Below, piece after piece: positions 25,461-33,622 of a DNA stretch of 64,000 bases. Numbering within the stretch: position 1 is the first letter of the stretch; the number at the start of each line of letters is the position of its first letter. A program made the translations under genes and the position numbers. The notes below the pieces were generated by a model that had not been told where the DNA came from, ran no database searches, and saw nothing but the letters and a program-made list of their open reading frames with translations. Source of the stretch: Hydrogenophaga sp. (GTDB taxonomy: Bacteria > Pseudomonadota > Gammaproteobacteria > Burkholderiales > Burkholderiaceae_C); the NCBI RefSeq assembly GCF_030158645.1, contig NZ_JAOASO010000023.1, positions 1 to 64,000 of the forward strand, read 5' to 3'.

Positions 25461-25966
25461 GACGCCTCCTGGGTTGAAGTGGATGAACTGGGGCGGGACG
25501 TTGAACGGACGGCTGCCACGACCTTGCGCACGTAACCATGGCGAAACCCGGTGGAAAAGTTGCCGCTGTAGTAGCAGGAGAGGGCGCGATGCAGCGCTGT
25601 TTGGGCATGCGGCGAACCGTTGGCCGATCTGCTGGCGCGCTCATAACACTCGCCGAGCACGGTCTGCATCGCAGCCAGGTTGGTGCAAGGCTCAAAGGCC
25701 GAGCCCAGCGTCAACCCCAGGCGCGCGAAGTTGCCGACATTGATTTGCCCCAGGCCCACGCTGAAGCTCCAGCCGGCCGCCTGCAGCGATTGCGCCGTGG
25801 CCAGCGCTTCGGCGCGGTGGCGCGGTTGGCGCACCAAAGCACCGCCCACCACACCAATGGCCCAAGGGTTGAAGCCACTCTCCACACGAACCAGGGCGTG
25901 TGCGGTGTCGCTGTGCACCTGCGGGGCGCAGGCCAATGTTAGGGCGAGGAAGGTGGGGGCGTCCAT
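25457..25966 (-). CDS. virB1: Lytic transglycosylase VirB1
   Basis: A 169-residue SLT-type muramidase that opens the cell wall for the secretion channel. The catalytic Glu29 lies in VRVESGFNPWAIGV. The SVGLGQINVGNF motif and the later ALSCYYSGNF complete the fold. No strong signal peptide is seen. It lies 11 bases after the TrbM-like gene. Confidence 0.9.
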   Translation of the reverse strand: MDAPTFLALTLACAPQVHSDTAHALVRVESGFNPWAIGVVGGALVRQPRHRAEALATAQSLQAAGWSFSVGLGQINVGNFARLGLTLGSAFEPCTNLAAMQTVLGECYERASRSANGSPHAQTALHRALSCYYSGNFSTGFRHGYVRKVVAAVRSTSRPSSSTSTQEAS

Positions 25967-25977
25967 GCTGGTCTTCC

Positions 25978-26547
25978 TCAGCGTGTGGAGTCCGCTGCCA
26001 CGGGTGGGGGCAGGGCGGCGCGCCAGGCGGCGTGCTCGTCGTCGAAGCGGGTGTCCCAGCTGCCGAGTTGGGCCTTGGCGGCCGGGCTGAACTCGGTCAC
26101 CGTGTCACCAGCCATGGCCCACCAGGTTTGGGCGAAAGGCGCGCCGTTGATGGCAACCGAGACCGCGCCGGTGTAGTCGCAGGTGTAGACCCGACCCACT
26201 TTAGTTTCGCGCTCACGGGTGTATTGCGGCGGGCAGTGGCTGGGTGCGCGGGCCCAAGTGTGCTGGGCCGAGTTGCCCGCGCCGGCCATGGCGCAGGTGG
26301 GGAATGCTTTGCCACGGGCGAGGTCGCGCAACACCTGACGGATCGGCGGCACGCACTGGGGCACAGCGCGCCAGTTGGGTGCGGCAAAGCACAGCAACAC
26401 CAGGCATCCGTCGACCGCCAGCGCCGGAGCGGACAGCAGGCAGAGCGTGGCCGTCCCTAGCCCTGCGATGCAACGCCGCGTTACAGAGGCGGGGGTTTTC
26501 CGCTTGTTGACGGCAGCTCGGGGGTCTAGAGTGTGGTCGGTGTGCAT
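25978..26547 (-). CDS. Exported TrbM/KikA-like conjugation protein
   Basis: A 189-residue protein started at ATG 26547, with GGAGGA upstream. The frame open to 26670 would overlap the divergent gene. After an N-terminal basic stretch comes a signal peptide ending SAPALA, then DGCLVLLCFAAP and a Cys-containing helix (PQCVPPIRQVL), which recall TrbM/KikA proteins of conjugation systems. It would be periplasmic and is the first gene of the long leftward operon. Confidence 0.6.
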   Translation of the reverse strand: MHTDHTLDPRAAVNKRKTPASVTRRCIAGLGTATLCLLSAPALAVDGCLVLLCFAAPNWRAVPQCVPPIRQVLRDLARGKAFPTCAMAGAGNSAQHTWARAPSHCPPQYTRERETKVGRVYTCDYTGAVSVAINGAPFAQTWWAMAGDTVTEFSPAAKAQLGSWDTRFDDEHAAWRAALPPPVAADSTR

Positions 26548-26587
26548 GCGGCGGTCCTCCAGAAAATCGCCCAAGGGAGCCTTCGTT

Positions 26588-26613
26588 TCGTGTCGCGGTC
26601 GCTTGCGGCACGA
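26588..26613. promoter_or_regulatory. Imperfect inverted repeat in front of the secretion operon
   Basis: TCGTGTCGC (26588-26596) and GCGGCACGA (26605-26613) match as a 9-bp inverted repeat with one mismatch and an 8-base spacer. It lies in the 101-base gap between the divergent starts of the secretion operon and the selenouridine-synthase-like gene, so it is a fair operator candidate for both. Confidence 0.4.
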
Positions 26614-26648
26614 CTTCAATGTAGGTTCGCCAACCCTTGGTTCACGCG

Positions 26649-27791
26649 ATGACTTTGATTCCAGAATCATCGGCAGACGGCCCGACTCCGGGCATCTATG
26701 CCGGCATCGAATCCCTCGCGGGTGTTTTTCACCCCCATGCGATCGAGGTGCAGGACTTCTCCCACTACCGCGCCATCATTGACCTGCGATCTGCGGCGGC
26801 GTTTGAGGACGACCACATCCCCGGTGCGCTGCATGCCGATGTGCGTGATTGGGCGATCGGTGCGGCAGGTATGACGTCCGATTCCCCCGCGACAGCGCCT
26901 CTCGCGGTGCCCGAACCGACAAAGTTGGAGCTGCCACCCGCGCTGCAGGCCTCTGTGGCTGCGGTGGGTCGGGACCAGGCCCTGCTTGTCTATTGCGACC
27001 AGGGAGGGCGGGTCAGCAACCCGGTGGCCCGCGCCTTGCGCTGGCGCGGCTGGACGGTCGATGTGTTGCCCGGTGGCTGGATCAACTACCGCCGCTGGGT
27101 GTTGGCCGGGCTGGAGGTACTGCCGCGCTTGGTCCCATTCCGCGTGATCGCGTCAGCTCTCGGCAGTGAGACGTTGCGCATCATGGCCGCCCTTCGCACC
27201 CTGGGGCAGCAGGTGCTCCACATCGAAGCACTGGCTGGGGTACGACGCAATGCGTTGTCTGTGCCCGTGTCAGCCGCCTCTCAACCCTCCCAAGCTTGGT
27301 TCGACAGTCAACTGCTGCAGGCGCTGCGCGCGCTGGACCCGCGCGCGGCGGTGTGGGTGACTGACACTGGCGCCCGGATCGGGGAGGTCATGTTGCCAGG
27401 GGCCCTGAACGACGCGCTCGCCATTGCACCGGTGGGCCAGCTGCGGATCGATGTGGCGATTCGGGCGGCGACATGGGCACAGGATGAACCCCTTTGCGCG
27501 AATGCCGATGCTTTGATCGAAACCGTGGCCAATCTGGATCCGCAGCCCCCGCCTGCTCTTGTGGCCCATTGGCTCGATCTGGCGAGACGTGGCGGCGGTA
27601 TCCCCCTGTGGTCGAGCGTGTTGAGCGGGCACCTGGAGCCGATCTATCAATTTCAGCGCGCGCCGCGCGCTGATCGGCAGCATGCGCTGCCGTCGTTGCA
27701 GGTGGCGTCTATGTCCGGGCCAGTGCTCGCGCAGGCCTTGCGGCACTGGATACCCACACCAGGTGATGGTCGCTCAGCTGCGGTTACTTGA
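26649..27791 (+). CDS. SelU/MnmH-like rhodanese protein with degenerate P-loop
   Basis: A 380-residue protein. Residues 35-155 form a rhodanese domain with IDLRSAAAFEDDHIPGA and VYCDQGGRVS (Cys116). The remainder follows tRNA 2-selenouridine synthase: LHIEALAGVR, then SQAWFDSQL and AVWVTDTGARIGEV. Where that family has a GxTGSGKT P-loop, this protein has SALGSETL (169-176), so the Walker A lysine is lost. The active-site loop also lacks the usual arginines (YCxRGGxRS becomes YCDQGGRVS). A repurposed ICE-borne version is likely. It is divergent from the secretion operon, and its end overlaps the LuxR gene by 8 bases. Confidence 0.75.
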   Translation: MTLIPESSADGPTPGIYAGIESLAGVFHPHAIEVQDFSHYRAIIDLRSAAAFEDDHIPGALHADVRDWAIGAAGMTSDSPATAPLAVPEPTKLELPPALQASVAAVGRDQALLVYCDQGGRVSNPVARALRWRGWTVDVLPGGWINYRRWVLAGLEVLPRLVPFRVIASALGSETLRIMAALRTLGQQVLHIEALAGVRRNALSVPVSAASQPSQAWFDSQLLQALRALDPRAAVWVTDTGARIGEVMLPGALNDALAIAPVGQLRIDVAIRAATWAQDEPLCANADALIETVANLDPQPPPALVAHWLDLARRGGGIPLWSSVLSGHLEPIYQFQRAPRADRQHALPSLQVASMSGPVLAQALRHWIPTPGDGRSAAVT

Positions 27792-28593
27792 GGATCAGGC
27801 CGAATTCCACGGCAAGTTGCACCGCCATGCGCCGGTTACCCACACCCAGCTTGGCGTTCATGCGCTGAAACCGTGAGTTGATGGAGCTTTTGCTGACCTG
27901 CATCTCATTTGCAATTTTTTTGCTGCTGTGACCTTGGCATTCGTGCTGCAGCAGCACGAGGTCGGCCGGTGTGATGCGGGCCTTGGCGATCAGGTCGCGC
28001 CGAATGCGAGCCAACCACCAATCGTGCAGTTCCAGCGCCAACATGCGCGCGCTCACACGCAAGCGGGGCAGACCTGCATCCTCGAAATAGCCCGGGGTCG
28101 CTGAGCCCAGGCACAACAAGCTGATGCGTGAGTGCCCGGCGCCGGAATGGGCCGGCACCAGCACGGCCGATACAAAACCGGCGCGCGCTGCAAGGTCGAT
28201 GACACGTCGGTGATCATTGTCCAATAAGTTCAGCGCGCTGGCGACGATGGGCTCGGAGTGGTGCGCGGCATAGGCGAGCCACGGGTCGTGGACAAAGTGT
28301 CCTTCCTGGACGTAAATGCGGGCCCAGGCGGGGTCGCAGGCCAGCATGAAACGGCAGGCCGCCAGGTCCCCATCGTCACGCACGAAACTCACAAAGACCG
28401 CACTCGTTGCCCCCAGGGCTGTGACGCCTTCAAGGAACAACGTGTGCACGGTCGGCTGATCGTTCGCCGCCGTGATCTGGGCAGCAATGGTGGCCACGCG
28501 CGCGGGGTAACGTTCGTCGGCAACCCGGGTGAGCAACGTCTCAGCGGGGGAGGGCGCAGTTGGTGGATTCGATGTCCCACAGTGCTTCTGCAT
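27784..28593 (-). CDS. LuxR-family regulator with autoinducer-binding domain
   Basis: A 269-residue protein when started at ATG 28593. The start is uncertain because it overlaps the upstream gene by 53 bases. Residues 45-190 match the acyl-homoserine-lactone-binding domain, including CDPAWARIY and the conserved Asp-Pro in HFVHDPW (103-105). Residues 205-265 are a GerE-type helix-turn-helix (SSKKIANEMQVSKSSINSRF). No luxI-like synthase is in the window, so it is a solo receptor here. By analogy with TraR it may link conjugation to cell density; this is inference. Confidence 0.8.
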   Translation of the reverse strand: MQKHCGTSNPPTAPSPAETLLTRVADERYPARVATIAAQITAANDQPTVHTLFLEGVTALGATSAVFVSFVRDDGDLAACRFMLACDPAWARIYVQEGHFVHDPWLAYAAHHSEPIVASALNLLDNDHRRVIDLAARAGFVSAVLVPAHSGAGHSRISLLCLGSATPGYFEDAGLPRLRVSARMLALELHDWWLARIRRDLIAKARITPADLVLLQHECQGHSSKKIANEMQVSKSSINSRFQRMNAKLGVGNRRMAVQLAVEFGLILK

Positions 28594-28900
28594 CCCGCTG
28601 GAGCTGGAGGTAGAGCAGGGGCTGCTCGAATCGGATGGGGTCGTCCTCTCGCCAACGTTCGAACTTTCCCCGTTCGTCAAAGTGCAGGGACTGGCAGACA
28701 CGGATGCCGCGGCGGGGGACTTCTTCGCGTTCGACATACAAACCTCCTTGGACGCGTTGCAGGAAGAACTGCACCGACCCCTGCGGGCCCTGTGCGCTGC
28801 AGTGGCGCTCTGTGGGTGTGGCGACCGGCGAGCCCGAACCCACCCAAGGCGGACTGCGTGTGGCCCTGCGCCGTTGTGGCGGAAGCGGGCTGGTTGTCAT
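28541..28900 (-). CDS. Small conserved-looking protein upstream of luxR, unknown
   Basis: A 119-residue frame started at ATG 28900. The N-terminal 40 residues look disordered. The rest (VQFFLQRVQGGLYVEREE, RGIRVCQSLHFDERGKFERW, DDPIRFEQP) reads like a real folded domain, and similar short proteins occur in ICEs to my memory. It overlaps the start of the LuxR gene and probably forms one transcript with it. No motif tells its function. The frame is open further upstream to 29809, but that part lacks protein-like composition. Confidence 0.5.
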   Translation of the reverse strand: MTTSPLPPQRRRATRSPPWVGSGSPVATPTERHCSAQGPQGSVQFFLQRVQGGLYVEREEVPRRGIRVCQSLHFDERGKFERWREDDPIRFEQPLLYLQLQRDAEALWDIESTNCALPR

Positions 28901-29593
28901 GAACACGCTCTCAAGCGGCAGTCGGCCACGACGGCCACGCCAAGGGCGCGGCGGGCATTCACCGATGGGGAGTCCTTCGACGCCGCAGATGCTGCGGCCG
29001 ACACCATGACCAAGAGGTGCATAGCTGCTCCGAGCGAATCGTTCAATGACACGGTCCGCACGGACAGGCGGCTTGAGGTGGCCCGAAGTGCACGGGCTTC
29101 TGAAGGGTCCCAAGTAGTGACCAAGACATCCCGTTGTGTCCATACCGAGCCCCAATTGTTTTGTTAAAAATCGTACGAATATGCTGCAAAGGCTGGCGCC
29201 GAGATGCAGACAATTTGGCATTAGCGCACCAAGGTTTTTACGGCTGGCTTTGGTTCCCTCGATGCGTGACATGAGGCTCTTTCGCGCCATCGTGAGCGGC
29301 TGGTTCCCGTTGAGACTTTTACGAAATGTTGCCGTGTCGTTTCTATCCGGTATCGGGTTGTTGCTTGATCGAGGGGTGTTGAATCGGCTCGCCCTGCAGC
29401 AGTCGCCGACGTCCAAGGAAGGAGAAACGCATGCCAAGAAACCAGGAACAAACTTTGATGAATCAGATGTGCAATGACGAGCTCGATTGCACATGGCGCG
29501 TGTCCTGCGGGGATGTTGGTCCTTGTAGTTGTGATGCAGCGGGTGGCGCCCACGGGTGCATTGTTCTGGCAAAACGTGCAAGGGGGGCGTGCC
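28901..29593. other. 693-base stretch without a recognised gene
   Basis: No frame here looks like a protein in composition, and no RNA gene was recognised. The segment is less GC-rich around 29155-29185 and contains the 8-bp palindrome TCGTACGA (29171-29178). It probably holds the promoters of the luxR transcript (leftward) and of the small membrane protein gene (rightward). Confidence 0.4.
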
Positions 29594-29899
29594 ATGTGGC
29601 TGTTGGTCGCCCGTGAAGCGCCGCCCGACGCGCCGTTTTGGCCAGGCCGTCATCTGCTGGCCGCGGTGGATGCGGTGCTGTGGCCGCTCCTCTGGGTGAT
29701 GGTCTTCAGCGCTGCGCCGGCACCGATGGGCGTGGTGGGGCCGTTCGTGTCGGCCCTGGCGTTGCTGGCGGGACTGAGTCGGTTGCACCGCGCCCTGTGG
29801 GTAAACCACCGCTACCGGTTCACGACCTGGCGTTGGGGGCGCGTGGTGGCCGTCCTGTTGCTGGTCGGATTCGTGATGAAGGTGATGCTGGTTGTCTAG
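29594..29899 (+). CDS. Small membrane protein, unknown
   Basis: A 101-residue protein with hydrophobic segments near residues 19-35, 38-55 and 80-100. Start is set at ATG 29594, which has AAGGGGGG at good distance. The same frame is open to 29474 with another ATG at 29513, so a longer form is possible. No family recognised. It faces the AlpA gene tail to tail. Confidence 0.5.
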   Translation: MWLLVAREAPPDAPFWPGRHLLAAVDAVLWPLLWVMVFSAAPAPMGVVGPFVSALALLAGLSRLHRALWVNHRYRFTTWRWGRVVAVLLLVGFVMKVMLVV

Positions 29900-30016
29900 G
29901 TTGCGGCGGTGGGAGCGCGCCGTTTAAGTTGAGCTTGGCGCGCGGAAATATCGCGACTCGCTTTCAGTTGAGTGTGGTGGTGGCCCACCACGCCGATCCA
30001 TCCGCCCTGCAACACG

Positions 30017-30244
30017 TCAATGGCTGGCTGTGGGACGTGCTGCGCTCCACCGTTCCAGATCGGCTCGGTGCCAGCCGATGGCACGGCTCGACAACTTGAC
30101 GGGGGAGGGGAATTTGTCCTCTGCCACCAGACGGTAAATCGTCGAACGGCCCAAGCCGGTCAATCGAGTGACCGCAGGCAGTCGCAGGAACGTCAGAGCG
30201 TCCGTGTGGGTGGACTCCATGGGGGGAGGCGGGTTGGTGCGCAT
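30017..30244 (-). CDS. AlpA-family regulatory protein
   Basis: A 75-residue DNA-binding protein. The MerR-like helix-turn-helix RLPAVTRLTGLGRSTIYRL is followed by the wing and KLSSRAIGWHRADLERW, the AlpA signature found in phages and ICEs, where it controls integrase or excision genes. A GGAG seven bases before ATG 30244 supports this start. An inner ATG at 30220 is the alternative. It lies about 1.4 kb from the integrase gene. Confidence 0.85.
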   Translation of the reverse strand: MRTNPPPPMESTHTDALTFLRLPAVTRLTGLGRSTIYRLVAEDKFPSPVKLSSRAIGWHRADLERWSAARPTASH

Positions 30245-30313
30245 GGGTGTGCTCCAAGTGAGGAATGCTTTCCACTGTAGGCAGGTCGCAAACACCCGAG
30301 CCGATGACTTTGG

Positions 30314-30333
30314 GATAAAAATAGTCTTTTATC
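30314..30333. promoter_or_regulatory. Inverted repeat upstream of alpA
   Basis: GATAAAA (30314-30320) and TTTTATC (30327-30333) form a perfect 7-bp inverted repeat with a 6-base spacer, in an A/T-rich patch 70 bases before the alpA start. It may be the operator or promoter of alpA. Confidence 0.35.
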
Positions 30334-30457
30334 TCGTGTGCCGCCCCTTGGCGATCGATACCCCCCTCAAGGTTGTCCTGCCTGCCGTCGACCACCGTTC
30401 ACTCAGGTGCAGCAGCAAACAGCCCGCAACAACAACTGAGTTCCACCGTTACCCACC

Positions 30458-30718
30458 ATGCGAGCCCTGTTTCTGAAAGCCAACAACGGTTTGCGTCGAA
30501 CACTGCGCCATGCACTGGTCGCTCTTTTGCTGTTGATTTTGTGTGTGTACGGGATCCGCGCGGCGTTGACGTTCCTGCTCGGTAGGTTGCCTTCGATCTG
30601 GGAGTTGGTGGGCATTACGCTGCCGCTGGGTCTTGTGGTGGTCCTGATGCTGCGGTGGCACCACAACCGACGAATGCGGCGCACGATCGTGAGCTTGCAA
30701 GACTCCGCACTTTGGTGA
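30458..30718 (+). CDS. Small membrane protein, unknown
   Basis: An 86-residue protein with a basic start, two hydrophobic helices (about 19-41 and 47-66) and a basic C-terminal part (RWHHNRRMRR). No family recognised. It could be ICE cargo transcribed with the LysE-type exporter gene 172 bases downstream. No clear ribosome-binding site is seen, so the start is uncertain. Confidence 0.45.
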   Translation: MRALFLKANNGLRRTLRHALVALLLLILCVYGIRAALTFLLGRLPSIWELVGITLPLGLVVVLMLRWHHNRRMRRTIVSLQDSALW

Positions 30719-30890
30719 TCAGACGTCGCGCCAACCAGCTTTGCCAGCCCAGCGCTGCGGTACGACTGATCGAACCACTTTCAAATGGACAAGCGACGTT
30801 GGGCCCTCTGTGTTGTGAGCGCTGTCAGGGAGAATGGCGAGCCATAGGCTGCACCTTGTTGACAGCCTCACTTCATCCAACACCTACCCC

Positions 30891-31523
30891 ATGACTCTTT
30901 CCACCTGGTTGCTGTACGCGGTAGCGGTCCTCGTCTTGACGGTCACTCCCGGGCCAAGTGTGCTCATGTGCATTTCTACGTCGGTTCAGCTCGGTTCGCG
31001 CCGTGCGCTCATAGCGGCACTGGGGAGCACGACGGCCATCGCTTGCATCATGTTTCTGTCCATGCTCGGCCTGGGTGCCGTTCTCGCCGCATCGGACGTG
31101 CTCTTCTCAGCTCTGAAGTGGATGGGCGCCGCCTACTTGGCCTACCTGGGGCTGACCTCCTTGTTGTCGAAGGCCGCTGGCCTGAAGGTTCCAAGTGACG
31201 CGCGTGGGTCCAACAGCACTCGCTCGTTGTTTTCGCGTGGCATGCTGGTGGGTGCCAGCAACCCGAAAGCCTTGCTTTTCTTTGGCGCACTGTTTCCCCA
31301 GTTCATCGACTCCTCGGCGTCGCAAGCTCCGCAGTTCGTGGTTCTGGGAGTCACCTTCGTCTTTTTCGAACTCTTTTGGCTGTCGATCTACGCACTGACC
31401 GCGGCGCGTGCAAGGCAGTGGCTGCAACAGCCACGCCGAGCACTTGCCTTCAACCGCGTCACGGGTGTGGTGTTTCTGCTGGCTGCAGGGTTCCTGGCCG
31501 CCACCAAACGCACCGCGCCTTGA
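30891..31523 (+). CDS. LysE/RhtB-family amino acid exporter
   Basis: A 210-residue protein with six predicted membrane helices and the family start around VTPGPSVLMCIS (about 19-30). A GASNPKALLFFGALFPQFI stretch sits at the fourth helix. Members export amino acids or related small molecules through the inner membrane. The ATG at 30891 fits the family; the frame is open upstream to 30834. It is cargo between alpA and the integrase gene. The substrate is unknown. Confidence 0.85.
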   Translation: MTLSTWLLYAVAVLVLTVTPGPSVLMCISTSVQLGSRRALIAALGSTTAIACIMFLSMLGLGAVLAASDVLFSALKWMGAAYLAYLGLTSLLSKAAGLKVPSDARGSNSTRSLFSRGMLVGASNPKALLFFGALFPQFIDSSASQAPQFVVLGVTFVFFELFWLSIYALTAARARQWLQQPRRALAFNRVTGVVFLLAAGFLAATKRTAP

Positions 31524-31529
31524 CCAGCG

Positions 31530-31652
31530 TCACCCATACAACTGCTCGGGTTGGATCGGCATGTCTGCAGGATCGAGTCGGCGCGCCAGATATTGGTCAG
31601 TCAACACACTAGATAAGGATTGAATCTCAGATAAGCCAACGGTCAAAGACAT
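31530..31652 (-). CDS. 40-residue ORF with a strong ribosome-binding site
   Basis: A 40-codon frame starting MSLTVGLSEIQSL. AAGGAGG lies five bases before the ATG at 31652, one of the strongest ribosome-binding sites in the window. It starts 25 bases after the integrase stop on the same strand, so it may be co-transcribed, perhaps as an excision or regulatory peptide. No family recognised; the role is a guess. Confidence 0.45.
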   Translation of the reverse strand: MSLTVGLSEIQSLSSVLTDQYLARRLDPADMPIQPEQLYG

Positions 31653-31677
31653 CGAGTCCTCCTTCAAAAGGGCGCCT

Positions 31678-32892
31678 CTACGCACGGTGCTTTTTGGTGG
31701 CCACGACGTTGCCCGCCACGCAGGCATCCAGAAAGTTGCTCCACGCCTGCATCATGGCTGCGCGCGGCTGAAGATACAGGGCGTGGTTGTAGGACGCGCT
31801 GACCTGGTTGCGCTCTTGGTGGGCCAGCTGCAGCTCGATGTGCTCATGTGGCCAGCCCTGCTCGTGCAGCAGGGTGGACGCGATCCCACGAAATCCATGG
31901 CCCGTCATTCGGCCCTTGTAGCCCATGCGGTCGAGTGCACCCAAGATCGTGTTGTTGCTCATGGATTTTTCGTGATCGCGTTCGCCAGGAAAGAGTAAGG
32001 TGCTGTGGCCAGTCAGCGTGTGCAAGCTGCGCAGCAGTGTCACCGCTTGAGAGGACAACGGCACAATGTGCGGGGACTTCATCTTCATGCGTGAGGCCGG
32101 AATGTCCCAACGAGCCCCATCCAAATCGAACTCTTCCCAGCGAGCGCCGATCAGTTCACTGGTGCGCACGAAGGTCATCGCCATCAGCTTGATGGCGACA
32201 CGTGTGACGGTGCTGCCGTTGTACACCTCAATCTTGCGCAGCAACTGCGGTAGCTCCTTGCCGTCGACCCGGGCGTAGTTCTCCTTCTTGCGTGTGGCCA
32301 GTACGTCGCTCGGGCGAATGTCCACGGCTGGGTTGCGGCGGGCCACGCCGTGCGCTATGGCGTAGCGGAAGATCTGGGAGCAGGTTTGAAGGGCACGCTT
32401 GGCGATGTCTAGCGCGCCACGCTTTTCGATGGCTTTCATCATCGCAACCAGTTCGGGCGCTTCTATCTCTGCGATGGGGCGCGTTCCGATCGCTGGAATG
32501 ACGTCGGCTTCCAGGCGGCGCCAGACGTAGACGGTGTGGCTGTCGCTGCGTGCGGATTTCCAGCTTTCCCACCATTTTTTCGCCACGGCAGCAAAGGTGT
32601 CCTCCACGGCCAAGCGGCGGGCGATCTTCTCGGATTTGCGGGCCGCCATCGGGTCAGACCCAGAGGCCAGGAGTTTGCGGGCTTCGTCCACCTTGTCTCG
32701 GGCTTGGGCAAGCGAGATATCCGGGTAAGAGCCCAGGGCCATGAGCTTTTGTTTGCCGTCAAAGCGGTAGGCCCAGCGCCACAACTTCGAGCCTTGAGGC
32801 GTGACATGCAGCTGCAAGCCACGCCCATCAGAGAGTTTAAAGGCGGTGTTCGTGGGCTTGCTGGCTTTGATGGCTATGTCGGTCAGGGCCAT
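31678..32892 (-). CDS. int: P4-type tyrosine integrase of the ICE
   Basis: A 404-residue recombinase. It has the DUF4102-type arm-binding N-terminus (MALTDIAIKASKPT), a core-binding domain (about 95-190) and the catalytic domain with Arg243 (FVRTSELIGARW), His332/Arg335 (HGFR), His358 and the nucleophile Tyr368. All catalytic residues are present. ATG 32892 has AGGGGG upstream. The frame open to 33003 is ignored. The gene points away from the tRNA-Ser, which is its likely integration target. Confidence 0.93.
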   Translation of the reverse strand: MALTDIAIKASKPTNTAFKLSDGRGLQLHVTPQGSKLWRWAYRFDGKQKLMALGSYPDISLAQARDKVDEARKLLASGSDPMAARKSEKIARRLAVEDTFAAVAKKWWESWKSARSDSHTVYVWRRLEADVIPAIGTRPIAEIEAPELVAMMKAIEKRGALDIAKRALQTCSQIFRYAIAHGVARRNPAVDIRPSDVLATRKKENYARVDGKELPQLLRKIEVYNGSTVTRVAIKLMAMTFVRTSELIGARWEEFDLDGARWDIPASRMKMKSPHIVPLSSQAVTLLRSLHTLTGHSTLLFPGERDHEKSMSNNTILGALDRMGYKGRMTGHGFRGIASTLLHEQGWPHEHIELQLAHQERNQVSASYNHALYLQPRAAMMQAWSNFLDACVAGNVVATKKHRA

Positions 32893-33003
32893 GTTTCCCC
32901 CTGTTGGTAGAGGAGATACCAACACGGCATCACCTGCATACCCACAACGATACCAACAGAAAACCTTGGATGACAAGAAGTGTTTTGGGACGCCGAAAAA
33001 CAA

Positions 33004-33038
33004 AAAAGCCCCGAATCACTAGGTGAAACGGGGCTTTT
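33004..33038 (-). terminator. Intrinsic terminator after tRNA-Ser
   Basis: AAAAGCCCCG (33004-33013) and CGGGGCTTTT (33029-33038) pair perfectly over 10 bases with a 15-base loop, followed by a T run on the minus strand. It lies 43 bases beyond the tRNA 3' end and would end the tRNA transcript before the integrase gene. Confidence 0.75.
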
Positions 33039-33080
33039 CGGGGTCTGTCGAGATGCCTTGGGAGGCTCTGAAACTCAATT

Positions 33081-33171
<91 letters not shown>

Positions 33172-33207
33172 GCGAAGCCTGCGATTGTAGCAGTCTTGCC
33201 GACCTGC

Positions 33208-33600
33208 TCAGGCGGTCGGGCTGCCATCGGCGGTCTTGTGCCAGGCGTGTTGTTGCAGAACCTCCAGTGAAACGTGTTGCAAGGTGGTGGCGTTGGTGCT
33301 CTCCAGCACCACGGGTGGGGCCACGCCGGCTTGCAAGGCCTCTTTCCAGCGCTGCACGCACAGGCACCAGCGATCGCCCGGCTTGAGGCCGGCGAAGCGC
33401 CATTCGGGCCGCGGCGTGCTCAGGTCGTTGCCGCGCTCTCTCGAGAACTCGAGAAAGGTCGCCGTCACGCGTGCGCACACGACGTGGGTGCCATGGTCGT
33501 CGGGGCCGGTCTCGCAGCAGCCGTCGCGGTAGAAGCCGGTGAGTGGGTCGTACGAGCAGGGCAGCAGCTCGGTGCCAAGGACGTTGCGGGCGGTGGTCAT
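33208..33600 (-). CDS. DUF2237 family protein
   Basis: A 130-residue protein matching DUF2237: NVLGTELLPCSYDPLTGFYR, then a CCETGPDDHG turn, then LKPGDRWCLC near the middle. The conserved cysteines may bind metal. Function is not established in the literature I know. It is the first chromosomal gene next to the tRNA and lies 22 bases from the SPFH gene upstream on the same strand. Confidence 0.85.
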   Translation of the reverse strand: MTTARNVLGTELLPCSYDPLTGFYRDGCCETGPDDHGTHVVCARVTATFLEFSRERGNDLSTPRPEWRFAGLKPGDRWCLCVQRWKEALQAGVAPPVVLESTNATTLQHVSLEVLQQHAWHKTADGSPTA

Positions 33601-33622
33601 GGTTGTTCGATCTGCAGAAAGT

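Noticed and set aside
29165-29185. Possible lux box around TCGTACGA
   Set aside because: Only eight bases are palindromic and the outer CT/AG pairs of a lux box are missing.
28901-29809. Upstream two-thirds of a 422-codon leftward frame
   Set aside because: Only the last 119 codons look like protein; the rest has erratic composition.
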